Positions 9,462 to 18,371 are shown, numbered from the stretch's first letter. The stretch is DNA of 64,000 bases from Pelosinus fermentans (GCA_002434245.1 DJJR01000022.1:1-64000); one strand, 5' to 3'. A program made the numbers and translations. The notes: generated by a model not told the origin, from the sequence alone.

Positions 9462-9932
9462 TTGAAAGATGCAACAGCCAGTATTAAAATCATTACAGAA
9501 AACAGGAAAGCCAGACATGACTATCATATACATGAGAGTTATGAAACGGGTATCGTACTGACAGGGACAGAGGTGAAATCTTTGCGAGCGGGCAAGGCCA
9601 ATTTAAAGGATGCCTATGCTAGGATTGAGAAATCCGAACTCATGCTGCATAATGCCCATATTAGTCCCTATGATGCAGGGAATCGCTTTAACCATGAACC
9701 GCTGCGGGTTCGTAAGCTGTTAATGCACCGCAGTGAAATTGATAAATTGCTTGGTAAAACCAAAGAAAAAGGATATACCTTGGTGCCTTTGAAAATGTAT
9801 TTTGCTCATGGTTTAGCAAAATTGCAATTAGGATTGGCTACAGGGAAGAAAAATTTTGATAAGCGCCAAGATATGGCTGAGCGGGATGCCAAACGAGAAA
9901 TGGACCGGGCATTTCGTGAAAGACAAAAATAA
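9462..9932 (+). CDS. smpB: SsrA-binding protein SmpB
   Basis: A 156-residue protein of the usual length, with [17 protein letters not shown] near the N-terminus, [13 protein letters not shown], and a basic C-terminal tail. SmpB delivers tmRNA to stalled ribosomes. The TTG start at 9462 is supported by GAGGTGAG at 9449-9456; no ATG fits the conserved N-terminus. A terminator follows at once. The ssrA gene often follows smpB, but I see no tmRNA here. Confidence 0.96.
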   Translation: MKDATASIKIITENRKARHDYHIHESYETGIVLTGTEVKSLRAGKANLKDAYARIEKSELMLHNAHISPYDAGNRFNHEPLRVRKLLMHRSEIDKLLGKTKEKGYTLVPLKMYFAHGLAKLQLGLATGKKNFDKRQDMAERDAKREMDRAFRERQK

Positions 9933-9934
9933 TC

Positions 9935-9968
9935 AAAAAGCAGGCTCTCTTGCGGAGTCTGCTTTTTG
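9935..9968 (+). terminator. Rho-independent terminator of the rnr-smpB operon
   Basis: AAAAAGCAGGCTC / GAGTCTGCTTTTT hairpin directly after smpB, converging on the HD gene. Confidence 0.85.
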
Positions 9969-9998
9969 GTTATTTTAAAAGACCGACCAGTGTTTTTC

Positions 9999-10805
9999 TT
10001 AAGATTGTATCGTAGATTCAAATAGTTGAACCATATGAGGATCAAATAGTGTGCCGCTATTACCGACTATTTTGAAGATTGCCTGACGTGGAGTATTATT
10101 TCTCATGATTAGCCTGTCATAATGATCCGCGACGGCAATCAGACGAGCAAACTCTGTAATTTGCATTCTGCGAAAGGAAAGCGGGCCACTGCCGTCGTAA
10201 CATTCATGATGCTGCAGGCATACTAAAGAGATGATCATATCGATGTCTAGGTTATTTCTTAGCTTTTTGAACCCATGGAAGGTATGATCTGTATTTTCTT
10301 CCATAAAATCTTCCCCCATACCGCAATCATGAATCAAGGCGCACATCCCTAAATACTCCAGGTTTAGATAATCATAACCTTCGATCAATCCCATGTCCAG
10401 GGCGATTATAGTAGTACGAAGACTGTGATGAAAGAGGCGGATTTTTTGAGAGTCAATTTCTAGAAAAGCCTGAATAGCAGGTTTCTCCAGAATGGAATAA
10501 ATGATTTGTTCAATCTTACAGGCATTTTTTTGGACGTTGATTATTTTATCTTCGGCTAAATTTTTAAATAAAAGAGTAAGAGTGTCTGCGGTTTTTTGTA
10601 CAATGGGAGGAAGTGCATTGAAGGGAGGCGAAAAATCGGCGTCTTCCTGGATCATAATTTTGTGAATTTTAAAGTTATGAAGTCGATTTATGTAGGATTC
10701 AGTTAGGGTAATGCCTCGGCCAATAAGGATGATCCCACGGGAGTCACAAATCGTCTGGCTTGCAATCATGCCTGGCTGTAATTCATGTAATGAATAGGAT
10801 TTCAT
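9999..10805 (-). CDS. HD-GYP-like domain protein
   Basis: A 268-residue protein whose N-terminal 60 residues resemble the short domain often fused before HD-GYP modules (HELQPGMIASQTI). The HD part carries LIHDCGM and LQHHECYDGSGPL, then ADHYDRL. The GYP triplet is replaced by DGSGP, so c-di-GMP hydrolysis is uncertain although the metal-binding His/Asp residues look present. Its start overlaps the upstream response-regulator stop, so the two are co-translated and probably form one signalling pair. A related possibility is a general HD phosphohydrolase. Confidence 0.8.
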   Translation of the reverse strand: MKSYSLHELQPGMIASQTICDSRGIILIGRGITLTESYINRLHNFKIHKIMIQEDADFSPPFNALPPIVQKTADTLTLLFKNLAEDKIINVQKNACKIEQIIYSILEKPAIQAFLEIDSQKIRLFHHSLRTTIIALDMGLIEGYDYLNLEYLGMCALIHDCGMGEDFMEENTDHTFHGFKKLRNNLDIDMIISLVCLQHHECYDGSGPLSFRRMQITEFARLIAVADHYDRLIMRNNTPRQAIFKIVGNSGTLFDPHMVQLFESTIQS

Positions 10806-11185
10806 TTTTCTTCACCTATCTTGATTTGATCTTGAGCATCTAGCAATGCCTGCAGCGCAATGTCTCTTTTTATAGGTTTAGACAGTACAGCAAATGCGCC
10901 ATATTTAAGTGCCTCCTCGCAAATATAGTTCTGATTTCCTAAGGCTGAAACCATAATGACTTTTACCTTTTGATCGGTCAGTGAAAGAATTTTAAGGGTA
11001 CCCAGTCCATCCAAATCTGGCATGGTAATATCCATAAAAATAATTTCTGGTTTGAAAGAACGGTGCTTTTCTAATGCTTCAATACCATTCGATGCTTCAG
11101 TGATTTCGAGATCTTTGATTTCTGCAAAAAAATGTTTTAAAGTGGCTCGTGAAAAATCTGAGTCGTCTACGAGAAGTATTCGCAT
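10802..11185 (-). CDS. Single-domain CheY-like response regulator
   Basis: A 127-residue receiver domain with LLVDDSD (acidic pocket), FMDITMPD (phosphorylated Asp), MVSA and the SKPIK lysine. It has no output domain, so it must act by protein contact, most simply with the HD-GYP-like protein encoded next (overlap ATGA). No histidine kinase is adjacent. It is divergent from the sigma-54 regulator gene at 11355. Its ribosome site GGAGG lies 7 bases upstream of the ATG. Confidence 0.93.
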   Translation of the reverse strand: MRILLVDDSDFSRATLKHFFAEIKDLEITEASNGIEALEKHRSFKPEIIFMDITMPDLDGLGTLKILSLTDQKVKVIMVSALGNQNYICEEALKYGAFAVLSKPIKRDIALQALLDAQDQIKIGEEK

Positions 11186-11354
11186 ATAAGTTCCTCCATA
11201 TTATTTTAAATACTAAATCATTTCGCGTCATTGTCATAGGTTTCCCTGCAAAAAGATATTAAGCTTTTGTTAAGATTGACCACTAGTGGCAGGAAGGTTT
11301 TTCTGTAACATCGACGAAGGATATAATGGGGAAAACCCAGGGAGGCAAAAGACG

Positions 11355-13295
11355 GTGAAAGATGTTCAAGATAGCAGTAAAGTAAGGCTGGCTTTAATTT
11401 CAACCTATCCAGGGATGTCCATGATATTTAAACAGGTAGCAGAACGGGCTGGCTTCGATCCATATATTACAGTCGCTGCTCTTGGCGAGGCGGCGGTAAT
11501 TGCAAAGAGTATTGAGCCGCAGATCGATGTGATTTTGAGCAGAGGCGGAACGGCTGAATATATAAAAGAAGCAGTTGAGATCCCGGTGGTGGCAATTCCT
11601 GTTACGCCATTTGATGTAATGCGCTCTATATCTGAAAATAAAGATTGTATGGAAAAAGAATATAAAAAAATTGCATTATTTTCTTATAAAGAAAAAATGT
11701 CTGGTATCCGTGATATCGAAAGAATGCTAGGATTAGAGATTTATGAATATACGTTTCATTTGCAGGAAGATATAGAAGCAGGTATCCAAGATGCAAAGAA
11801 AAAAGGAATTTCTCTTGTTATGGGAGGGATTTTAGCAATACGATTAGCTCAAAGCTATAATTTAGAAAGTATTTTAATTGAGTGCGGCGAGGAGGCGCTC
11901 TATCGTTCCATGTATGAAGCGATAAATTTAGCTGAACTCAGGCGTGTGGAACGCAGCAGAGCCGCTCGGATTAAAGTGGTATTGGATTCCGTTGTTCAGG
12001 GTGTTATTGCCACAGATGAAATGGGATATGTTACGATATATAACCCTGCAGCCCAGAGGATCTTTAATATCCCAAGTGAACAGGTACTGGGAAAAAAGGT
12101 GCAGGATGTGATTCCCAATACGCAAATGCACAAAGTGCTAGAGAGCGGTGAGGTGCAAATGGCGGAATTGCAGGAGGTAAATGGCGGAATTATTGCAACG
12201 AGCCGAATTCCGATTATGGTTGGCAGCAAACGGTTTGGTGTTGTTAGTACCTTTGAAGATGTGACTAAAATTCAATATTTGGAGCAGCAAATTCGGAAAC
12301 AAATGCATGCCAAAGGCTTTATCGCCAAATATACCTTCAAGGATATTTTGACAATAAGTCCTATCATGATTGAGCTAAAGGAGATGGCCGCCTTGTATGC
12401 CACCACAGACTCTTCTGTACTGATCCAAGGGGAGTCTGGCACAGGAAAAGAGCTGTTTTCACAAAGCATCCATTGTCACAGCAGGCGCAGCAGCGGACCC
12501 TTCGTAGCTGTTAACTGCGCTGCCATACCAGAGCATTTACTGGAAAGTGAACTATTTGGCTATGAAGGCGGAGCTTTTACGGGGGCCAAAAAAGAAGGTA
12601 AACAAGGATTATTTGAATTAGCTCATAAAGGGACGATCTTCTTAGATGAGATTGGGGAAATTCCTAAAGCTTTGCAGGCAAGGCTGCTTCGGGTGCTGCA
12701 GGAAAAAGAAATTATGCGAGTCGGCGGGGATAAAATTATACCCATTGATATTCGAATCATTAGTGCCACGAATAAAAATCTTGAGAAAAAAATGGAGCAA
12801 GGTGAATTCCGTGAGGATTTGTACTATCGTTTGAATGTATTTAATTTAAAAATACCTCCTCTTAGGGAACGAAAAGAGGATATTATTGTACTTGCTATGG
12901 CATTTTTGGAACGGTTTTCTACAGGTTTAGATTCCCCTGCCATAGCACGGGAACTAAAATCCTCATTGGTTGTATATGATTGGCCGGGCAACATTCGGGA
13001 ATTATATAATATTATGGAACGTTTATCCTTAATGATTAGTATTTCAGAAAAGAAATGGAGCCTGGAAAAAATGCTGCAAAAAGTGATGTATGATTCTATC
13101 TCTAATCCCAATCATGATTCCATTGCGATCAAAGTGGATTTAGACCAGGGATTAAAGCCGGCAATTGAAAAAGTGGAAAAAATAATCATTGATACCATGC
13201 TGGCAAGATGTGATCAAAGACAAGAATTGGCGGCAAAAAAGTTAGGGATTGGGCGTACTACTTTGTGGCGAAAGGGCAAAATTAGCGATAAGTAA
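11355..13295 (+). CDS. Sigma-54-dependent activator with PrpR N-terminal sensor
   Basis: An enhancer-binding protein of about 646 residues. The first 190 residues resemble the PrpR N-terminal sensor (VILSRGGTAEYIKE), followed by a PAS domain (about 210-310), the AAA+ domain with Walker [17 protein letters not shown] (sigma-54 contact) and arginine-finger region, and a Fis-type helix-turn-helix ending IGRTTLWRK. GGAGG at 11341-11345 supports GTG 11355; earlier codons lack a ribosome site. It lies directly before a perfect sigma-54 promoter and the CoA-transferase operon, which it should activate in response to a small organic acid or CoA ester. It is a paralogue of the gene at 20022. Confidence 0.93.
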   Translation: MKDVQDSSKVRLALISTYPGMSMIFKQVAERAGFDPYITVAALGEAAVIAKSIEPQIDVILSRGGTAEYIKEAVEIPVVAIPVTPFDVMRSISENKDCMEKEYKKIALFSYKEKMSGIRDIERMLGLEIYEYTFHLQEDIEAGIQDAKKKGISLVMGGILAIRLAQSYNLESILIECGEEALYRSMYEAINLAELRRVERSRAARIKVVLDSVVQGVIATDEMGYVTIYNPAAQRIFNIPSEQVLGKKVQDVIPNTQMHKVLESGEVQMAELQEVNGGIIATSRIPIMVGSKRFGVVSTFEDVTKIQYLEQQIRKQMHAKGFIAKYTFKDILTISPIMIELKEMAALYATTDSSVLIQGESGTGKELFSQSIHCHSRRSSGPFVAVNCAAIPEHLLESELFGYEGGAFTGAKKEGKQGLFELAHKGTIFLDEIGEIPKALQARLLRVLQEKEIMRVGGDKIIPIDIRIISATNKNLEKKMEQGEFREDLYYRLNVFNLKIPPLRERKEDIIVLAMAFLERFSTGLDSPAIARELKSSLVVYDWPGNIRELYNIMERLSLMISISEKKWSLEKMLQKVMYDSISNPNHDSIAIKVDLDQGLKPAIEKVEKIIIDTMLARCDQRQELAAKKLGIGRTTLWRKGKISDK

Positions 13296-13300
13296 AAACG

Positions 13301-13402
13301 TTTCAATAGTGGAATTTGATGTTTCCAAAATGATACCGAAGATTAGTAAAAGAATTAAAGAAGATTAGAATTAAAAATAAAAGTTATGTTTCAATAATGA
13401 AA
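13301..13402 (+). promoter_or_regulatory. Candidate enhancer sites for the PrpR-type activator
   Basis: TTTCAATAATGAAA at 13389-13402 is a perfect TTTCA-N4-TGAAA palindrome and TTTCAATAGTGGAA at 13301-13314 is a one-mismatch copy. They lie roughly 75 and 165 bases before the predicted sigma-54 start point, the usual enhancer range. Confidence 0.6.
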
Positions 13403-13416
13403 TATGGTTTTTGATA

Positions 13417-13457
13417 AGCATGCCAATACTAAGGATTTTAGTATTGGCATGCTTTTT
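13417..13457 (+). terminator. Terminator whose 3' arm is also a sigma-54 -24 element
   Basis: Perfect 16-bp arms AGCATGCCAATACTAA (13417-13432) and TTAGTATTGGCATGCT (13438-13453) with a 5-base loop and a T run. It terminates the regulator transcript while containing the first half of the sigma-54 promoter. Confidence 0.75.
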
Positions 13458-13460
13458 GCA
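13444..13460 (+). promoter_or_regulatory. Sigma-54 promoter of the CoA-transferase/lyase operon
   Basis: TTGGCATG-N4-TTGCA matches the -24/-12 consensus with the invariant GG and GC exactly 12 bases apart. It is 80 bases upstream of the CoA-transferase start and downstream of an enhancer-binding protein gene. Confidence 0.9.
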
Positions 13461-13540
13461 ACATATAGTGATAGGCGGCCTGAAGAGTAAGAACATTGGG
13501 AAGTCCTTTCAATAAACTAAACAGGTAGGAGGAGTTACAG

Positions 13541-14734
13541 ATGCAGTATAATGGCGCATTAGCAGGAGTAAAAGTTTTAGATTTGACGAGGGTGCTTGCC
13601 GGACCTTTTGCCACGATGATGCTGGCAGACATGGGAGCAGAGGTAATCAAAATTGAGGTTCCCGGAAGTGGAGATGACAGCAGGCAATTCGGACCATTTG
13701 TTAATGGAGAAAGTTCTTATTACATGAATTTGAATCGTAATAAAAAGGGTATCACTTTGAACTTAAAGGGACGGGGCAAAGAGATTTTCTTGGAGATGGT
13801 AAAAAAGGCTGATATTGTAGTAGAAAATTATCGTCCGGGAACCATGGAAAAGCTTGGGCTTGGTTATGAAGAACTGAAAAAAGTTAATCCAAAGATTGTT
13901 TATGGAGCGGTGTCTGGGTTTGGTCATTATGGACCGTATAAGGATCGGGCAGGATATGACATCATTGGTCAGGCTATGAGCGGGCTTATGAGTACGACAG
14001 GCTGGCCTGGCGGTGAACCAACAAGGACGGGGACGGCCATGTCAGATATTTTGGCTGGACTTTCCGTTGCCATCGGTCTTTTAGCTGCCTTGCGTCATCG
14101 GGATGTAACAGGATATGGGCAGAAGGTGGATGTTTCCTTAGTAGATGCAACAGTGGCAAGCATGGAAATTATTAATCAAATCTACTTGGTAGAAGGGCGC
14201 CTGCCTCAGCGGATTGGCAATCGATATGAGTCTACCTATCCCTATGACTCTTTTAAAGCAAATGATGGGAGTTTGGTGATTGGTGCTGCCAATGATAAGT
14301 TATGGCAAAAACTATGTGTCATTATGGGGCAGCCGGATTTGGGGGAAATGGCTGAATTTGATACCAACTGGAAACGGGTACAGCGGCATGAGGAGGTAAA
14401 AGTCCTTGTCGAAGCTTGGACAATTACGAAACCTGTGAAGGAAATTGTTGATGCATTGCTTGCAGTTGGTATTCCCGCAGCTCCGATTAATAATATCGAG
14501 CAAGTTGTCAATGATCCGCATATTGCTGGTGCTCGGGAAATGTTTGTAGAAGTGGATCATCCTAAAGCTGGCAAGATGAAAATTACGGGCAGCCATATAA
14601 AACTTTCGGATACGAAACCTTGTATTAAAGCGCCGGCTCCCTTGCTTGGTCAGCATAATGAAGAGGTATATAAGGATTTTCTAGGTCTGAGTGCAGATGA
14701 AATCGCGGCTATGAAAAAGGATGGTCTATTATAA
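13541..14734 (+). CDS. CaiB/BaiF family (class III) CoA-transferase
   Basis: A 397-residue enzyme with the class III signatures VLDLTRVLAGPF near the N-terminus, NKKGITLNLK, and the catalytic Asp in AGYDIIGQAMSG. It moves CoA from an acyl-CoA donor to a carboxylic acid. First gene of a sigma-54-driven operon with an HMG-CoA-lyase-like enzyme 15 bases downstream and an MFS carrier. The order suggests import of a 3-hydroxy-3-methyl dicarboxylate, activation to the CoA thioester and cleavage. Candidate substrates are 3-hydroxy-3-methylglutarate or citramalate (inference). GGAGGAG precedes the ATG. Confidence 0.93.
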   Translation: MQYNGALAGVKVLDLTRVLAGPFATMMLADMGAEVIKIEVPGSGDDSRQFGPFVNGESSYYMNLNRNKKGITLNLKGRGKEIFLEMVKKADIVVENYRPGTMEKLGLGYEELKKVNPKIVYGAVSGFGHYGPYKDRAGYDIIGQAMSGLMSTTGWPGGEPTRTGTAMSDILAGLSVAIGLLAALRHRDVTGYGQKVDVSLVDATVASMEIINQIYLVEGRLPQRIGNRYESTYPYDSFKANDGSLVIGAANDKLWQKLCVIMGQPDLGEMAEFDTNWKRVQRHEEVKVLVEAWTITKPVKEIVDALLAVGIPAAPINNIEQVVNDPHIAGAREMFVEVDHPKAGKMKITGSHIKLSDTKPCIKAPAPLLGQHNEEVYKDFLGLSADEIAAMKKDGLL

Positions 14735-14749
14735 GAGGGGGAGAAGGAT

Positions 14750-15658
14750 ATGTTAGCGTTTCCTAAACAAGTTCAGATCGTTGAGGTTGGTCCTCGGGAT
14801 GGTTTTCAAAATATTAAAACTTTTATTGAAACTAAAGTGAAGCAACAGGTAATAGATGGTATGATTGCTGCGGGAGTGCAAGCTATGGAAGTGACGTCTT
14901 TCGTTCATCCTAAGGCGATTCCTCAGATGGTGGATGCGGCCCAGATCGCAAAAACAACTGCTCAGGCGGTGGGAGATACCTTTCGGGGACTCGCTCTTAT
15001 ACCTAATTTAACAGGGGCAAAAAAAGCCTATGAGTGCGGCATTAGAGAAGTAACCTATGTGATATCAGCAAGTAAGCAGCATAATCTTGCGAATATAAAT
15101 CGAACAAGAGAACAGTCGTTGGAAGATCTTCAAAAGATTGTTACCCAAGTACCAGAGCTGGCAGTGAGGCTGGATGTTGCGACAGCCTTCGGCTGCCCTC
15201 TCGGGGGAAAGGTAGACGATGAAATGGTTGTTAGCCTGATTGAGTCAGCGCTGCAAATTGGCGTGCAGTCAGTAGTTTTATGCGATACCATTGGAGTTGC
15301 CCATCCTAAGCAGGTATATGAGCGGGCAAGAACTGTGAAAAATAGATTCGCTGATGTTTCTTTTGGTCTGCACCTTCATGATACTCGTGGTATGGGGCTT
15401 GCCAATACGCTGGCGGGTCTGGATGCTGGCATTACCATATTTGAGTCTTCCATCGGCGGTTTGGGCGGATGCCCCTTTGCTCCGGGAGCTGCTGGCAATA
15501 CAGCTACAGAAGATTTGGTAAATATGTTTCATGGTATGGGGATCTCTACTGGTATAGATTTGGAACGATATTTAGCCGTGGTTCAAATGGTGCGAGAAAA
15601 AATTCAAGATGTATTGACGGGGCACATGGCATATGCCCGTCAATATGACGATATATAA
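14750..15658 (+). CDS. Hydroxymethylglutaryl-CoA lyase family enzyme
   Basis: A 302-residue TIM-barrel lyase. VGPRDGFQN (catalytic Arg and metal Asp), HLHDTRGMG (metal His pair) and the signature GGLGGCPFAPGAAGN with its catalytic Cys are all present. The HMG-CoA lyase family cleaves 3-hydroxy-3-methylglutaryl-CoA to acetyl-CoA and acetoacetate; homologues cleave other 3-hydroxy-3-methylacyl-CoAs such as citramalyl-CoA (to acetyl-CoA and pyruvate). The preceding CoA-transferase would provide the thioester. No acetoacetate-using gene is nearby, which leaves the substrate open. Confidence 0.92.
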   Translation: MLAFPKQVQIVEVGPRDGFQNIKTFIETKVKQQVIDGMIAAGVQAMEVTSFVHPKAIPQMVDAAQIAKTTAQAVGDTFRGLALIPNLTGAKKAYECGIREVTYVISASKQHNLANINRTREQSLEDLQKIVTQVPELAVRLDVATAFGCPLGGKVDDEMVVSLIESALQIGVQSVVLCDTIGVAHPKQVYERARTVKNRFADVSFGLHLHDTRGMGLANTLAGLDAGITIFESSIGGLGGCPFAPGAAGNTATEDLVNMFHGMGISTGIDLERYLAVVQMVREKIQDVLTGHMAYARQYDDI

Positions 15659-15696
15659 AAAATGCAGTTGGTGCAATTATAAAAGGAGGATTCATA

Positions 15697-17055
15697 ATGA
15701 CCCTAGCTGAAAAAAACGCTGCCGCAGCAAAAAAGACTATGGGAAAAATGACAAATTACCGCTGGTGGGTGATGATGTTTATCTTTGTAATCTATACGGT
15801 TGCCAATGCTGACAGGGCAAATATCGGTTTTGCTCTGCCCTATATCCGCGAGGAGTTTGCCATGAGCAATACGGAGGCGGGAGCTCTTATTAGTTTATTT
15901 TTTATCGGATATTCCCTTGGGCAAATCCCTTCGGGATTCTTGACGAGCCGGTTTGGCATTCGCAAAATGTTTACTGCGGGCATGTTTTTAACTTCTGCCT
16001 TTACAGGAATGATGGGAGTTGTAGACTCTGCCTTTCATCTCAAAATTCTTCGTACGATGGTGGGGTTGGCAGAGTCTCCTGTTGTGATTGGCTGCACGGC
16101 GACGATCAACAATTGGTTTCCTGCAAAAGAAAAGGGAACGGCTACAGGAATATTTCTGGCGGGATCTAAAGTCGGACCTCTGATTGTTCCTCCATTATGT
16201 GCTTGGATTATTATGACCTTTGGCTGGCGAGAAATTTTTCTATTTTTCATGATACCAGGAGTGTTATTGTCGATATTCTGGTATCTAATGGTCAGAAGTC
16301 AGCCGGGAGAAAGCAAATTTGTTTCAGCGGCAGAACTTCAGTATATTCAAACAGAAGAAACGGCTGTAGCGAAGGCGGAGCGAAATAAAGAATACAAACT
16401 CTGGTGGCTGGATAAAATAGTTCGTGCAAAAAAGGTTGTACCCCTCAATAATTCTAAGCAGGTGTTTCGTTCCTGGGATATATACGGTGCAGCACTGGGG
16501 TATTTCTTTATTATTGGTATTTCCAGCATTATGATGTCTTGGCTGCCGACATACTTGGTTACTATAAAAAAATTCGCGATTATGAAAACTGCTTTTGTTG
16601 CGGCATCACCTTTTGCCGGGACAGTAGTAGGTAATTTTCTTGGTGGCTGGTTATCGGATAAATATTTAAATAAGCGTCGTAAGCCGTTGATGATGGTTAC
16701 CGCCTTTTCCGCAAGTTTGATGATGTATTCATTGGTGCATGCGCCTAATGATCCTATTTTGTTGGCGATGCTGCTCTTTATCACAGGCGTGTTCTTTAGC
16801 TTAGGATATTCGGCTTTTGCCTGCTATCCTATGGGACGGGTTGATAAAGAGAATTATCCAATCGCGTGGGGGATTGTTAACACGGGCGGTCAGCTTGGCG
16901 GAGCTTGTTTTCCTCTTATTGTCGGAATCATTTTGGATAAATTCAGCTGGAATGCGGTATTTGCCTCAATGGCTGTTGGTTCAATGATTTGCCTGTTAAT
17001 TGTTTCAACGATTGTTGAACCTGTTGAAGATCCACTGGAGCGCTCCTTCCGCTAA
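15697..17055 (+). CDS. MFS transporter, anion:cation symporter (ACS) family
   Basis: A 452-residue, 12-helix permease. The N-terminal helix with NADRANIGFALPYI and the loop after helix 2 (GYSLGQIPSGFL, RFGIRK) mark the ACS branch, which carries organic anions such as hexonates, phthalate and tartrate. As third gene of the sigma-54 operon it is the likely uptake system for the acid handled by the CoA-transferase and lyase. The ribosome site AAAGGAGG is 6 bases from the ATG. A hairpin follows the gene. Confidence 0.9.
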   Translation: MTLAEKNAAAAKKTMGKMTNYRWWVMMFIFVIYTVANADRANIGFALPYIREEFAMSNTEAGALISLFFIGYSLGQIPSGFLTSRFGIRKMFTAGMFLTSAFTGMMGVVDSAFHLKILRTMVGLAESPVVIGCTATINNWFPAKEKGTATGIFLAGSKVGPLIVPPLCAWIIMTFGWREIFLFFMIPGVLLSIFWYLMVRSQPGESKFVSAAELQYIQTEETAVAKAERNKEYKLWWLDKIVRAKKVVPLNNSKQVFRSWDIYGAALGYFFIIGISSIMMSWLPTYLVTIKKFAIMKTAFVAASPFAGTVVGNFLGGWLSDKYLNKRRKPLMMVTAFSASLMMYSLVHAPNDPILLAMLLFITGVFFSLGYSAFACYPMGRVDKENYPIAWGIVNTGGQLGGACFPLIVGIILDKFSWNAVFASMAVGSMICLLIVSTIVEPVEDPLERSFR

Positions 17056-17091
17056 TTGGCAGTATGATGTAACTTTATAAAATTCATGATA

Positions 17092-17136
17092 AAATAAGAT
17101 CACTTTTGTATTAAAAACAAATTGTGGTCTTATTTG
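17092..17136 (+). terminator. Hairpin after the MFS gene, probable terminator
   Basis: AAATAAGATCAC / GTGGTCTTATTT with a 20-base loop; the T tract is weak. Confidence 0.5.
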
Positions 17137-17275
17137 TCTGATAACTGGGAATTTTTGCTTAATTGTTTTTGGAGATTATATAATGCAAGAAATTATCATT
17201 TAGAAAAATTGGTGCAGGAATTTTCTATTTAATGATAAATTAAAGAAATAATAAGCAACTAAGGAGTCTAAAATT

Positions 17276-18037
17276 ATGCTGATTGTTCTTGTAATGTTTG
17301 CATTAGGGTTATTACTTGGTTTTATTGGTGCCGGGGGTGCCGGTGTGGTGATAGCGGTTTTAACCGTAGTATTCGGTATTCCTATACACACTGCTTTGGG
17401 AACGTCTCTTAGCGCTATGATTTTTACTATGATATCGGGTGCATACAGCCATTTTCGAGAAGGGAATGTGGTGGTGAAAAATGGCGCAGCAATTGGTATA
17501 TTTGGTGCTATAGGTGCATTTATTGGAGCACAGATTGCAGCTGGATTGCCGGCGAAAGAGCTTAAGTGGATGACGGCCTGCATGCTGCTGCTATCAGCTC
17601 TTTTGCTTTGGTTAAGAATCTTTTATGCTAATAGGGGAATTTTTGCACAAAGTGAAAGTCAAGCTGGTCCGACTGGAGTATCTTTCTGGTTAACGGCCTC
17701 CGGTCTTGGTCTTGTTACAGGGGTTTTATCGGGAACCTTTGGAATTGGTGCTACTCCGTTTATTCAAATTGGCTTATTGGTCTTCTTTCATATGTCTATC
17801 CACCAGTCGGCGGGTACAACCATGCTTGTCATTCTGCCGATTGCATTATTAGGCGGCTTGGGCTATTTAACAGCTGGTCACTTGGATGTATTGCTGCTGT
17901 TTAAAGTAACCATAGGACTGATTGTTGGAGCCTATATTGGTGCGAAATTTACCAGGCGCTTAGATCCATTTATTTTAAAGATTTCCATGGTAGCTGTACC
18001 CATATTTGGCGGCCTGCTGCTGCTGTTTGGTCGATAA
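17276..18037 (+). CDS. TauE/SafE family membrane permease
   Basis: A 253-residue protein with about 8 membrane helices and the family repeat visible as GFIGAGGAGVVIAVL and GVLSGTFGIGATPFI. TauE/SafE proteins move sulfite, sulfonates or organic acids, usually outward. It lies 220 bases after the MFS gene behind a hairpin, so it may have its own promoter. Its role beside the CoA-transferase operon is unknown; export of a product acid is one possibility. Confidence 0.88.
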   Translation: MLIVLVMFALGLLLGFIGAGGAGVVIAVLTVVFGIPIHTALGTSLSAMIFTMISGAYSHFREGNVVVKNGAAIGIFGAIGAFIGAQIAAGLPAKELKWMTACMLLLSALLLWLRIFYANRGIFAQSESQAGPTGVSFWLTASGLGLVTGVLSGTFGIGATPFIQIGLLVFFHMSIHQSAGTTMLVILPIALLGGLGYLTAGHLDVLLLFKVTIGLIVGAYIGAKFTRRLDPFILKISMVAVPIFGGLLLLFGR

Positions 18038-18089
18038 AATTTTAAAAAGATACATAGTATAAGATGTTATTTGAGGAGTAAAAATAAAA

Positions 18090-18194
18090 CATTTTGAAAC
18101 GCGAAGGCGCGAAGAGTGGGGAGGACACGAAGTAAAATATGATATCCCTTCGTGGTCTTAACTCTTTGCATCTTCGCATCTTCGCATTTCAAAC
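18090..18194. repeat. Dispersed imperfect palindrome, GCGAAG type (copy R2)
   Basis: Starts TTTTGAAACGCGAAGGCGCG and ends with the complementary CTTCGCATTTCAAA; the central GATATCCC segment is shared with copy R3. Part of a 330-base gene-free stretch that contains two tandem copies and nothing else I recognise. Confidence 0.85.
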
Positions 18195-18261
18195 CGTCTT
18201 TCTTTACCTCTTTGTAATTGCGAACCTAGCAATAGTGACAGGTGGATTCAGAGAAGAAGCA

Positions 18262-18358
18262 TTTTAAATCGCGAAGACGCGAAGAGTAGGAAGGTTACGA
18301 AGTAAACATGATATCCCTTCGTGATCTTCGAATTCATCGCGTCTTCGCGGTTCAAAAG
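18262..18358. repeat. Dispersed imperfect palindrome, GCGAAG type (copy R3)
   Basis: Left arm AAATCGCGAAGACGCGAAGA pairs with right arm CGCGTCTTCGCGGTTC; same orientation and same central segment (ATGATATCCCTTCGTG) as R2, 70 bases away. Confidence 0.85.
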
Positions 18359-18371
18359 TTTTTTATTTTAT

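Noticed and set aside
9933..10000. tmRNA (ssrA) expected after smpB
   Set aside because: Only a terminator is present and the HD gene follows on the minus strand.
17150..17170. A sigma-54-like CTGGGAATTTTTGC before the TauE gene
   Set aside because: The GG to GC distance is 10 instead of 12 bases.
18090..18358. CRISPR-like array from the two tandem repeats
   Set aside because: Two copies only, each an imperfect palindrome without constant spacers or cas genes.
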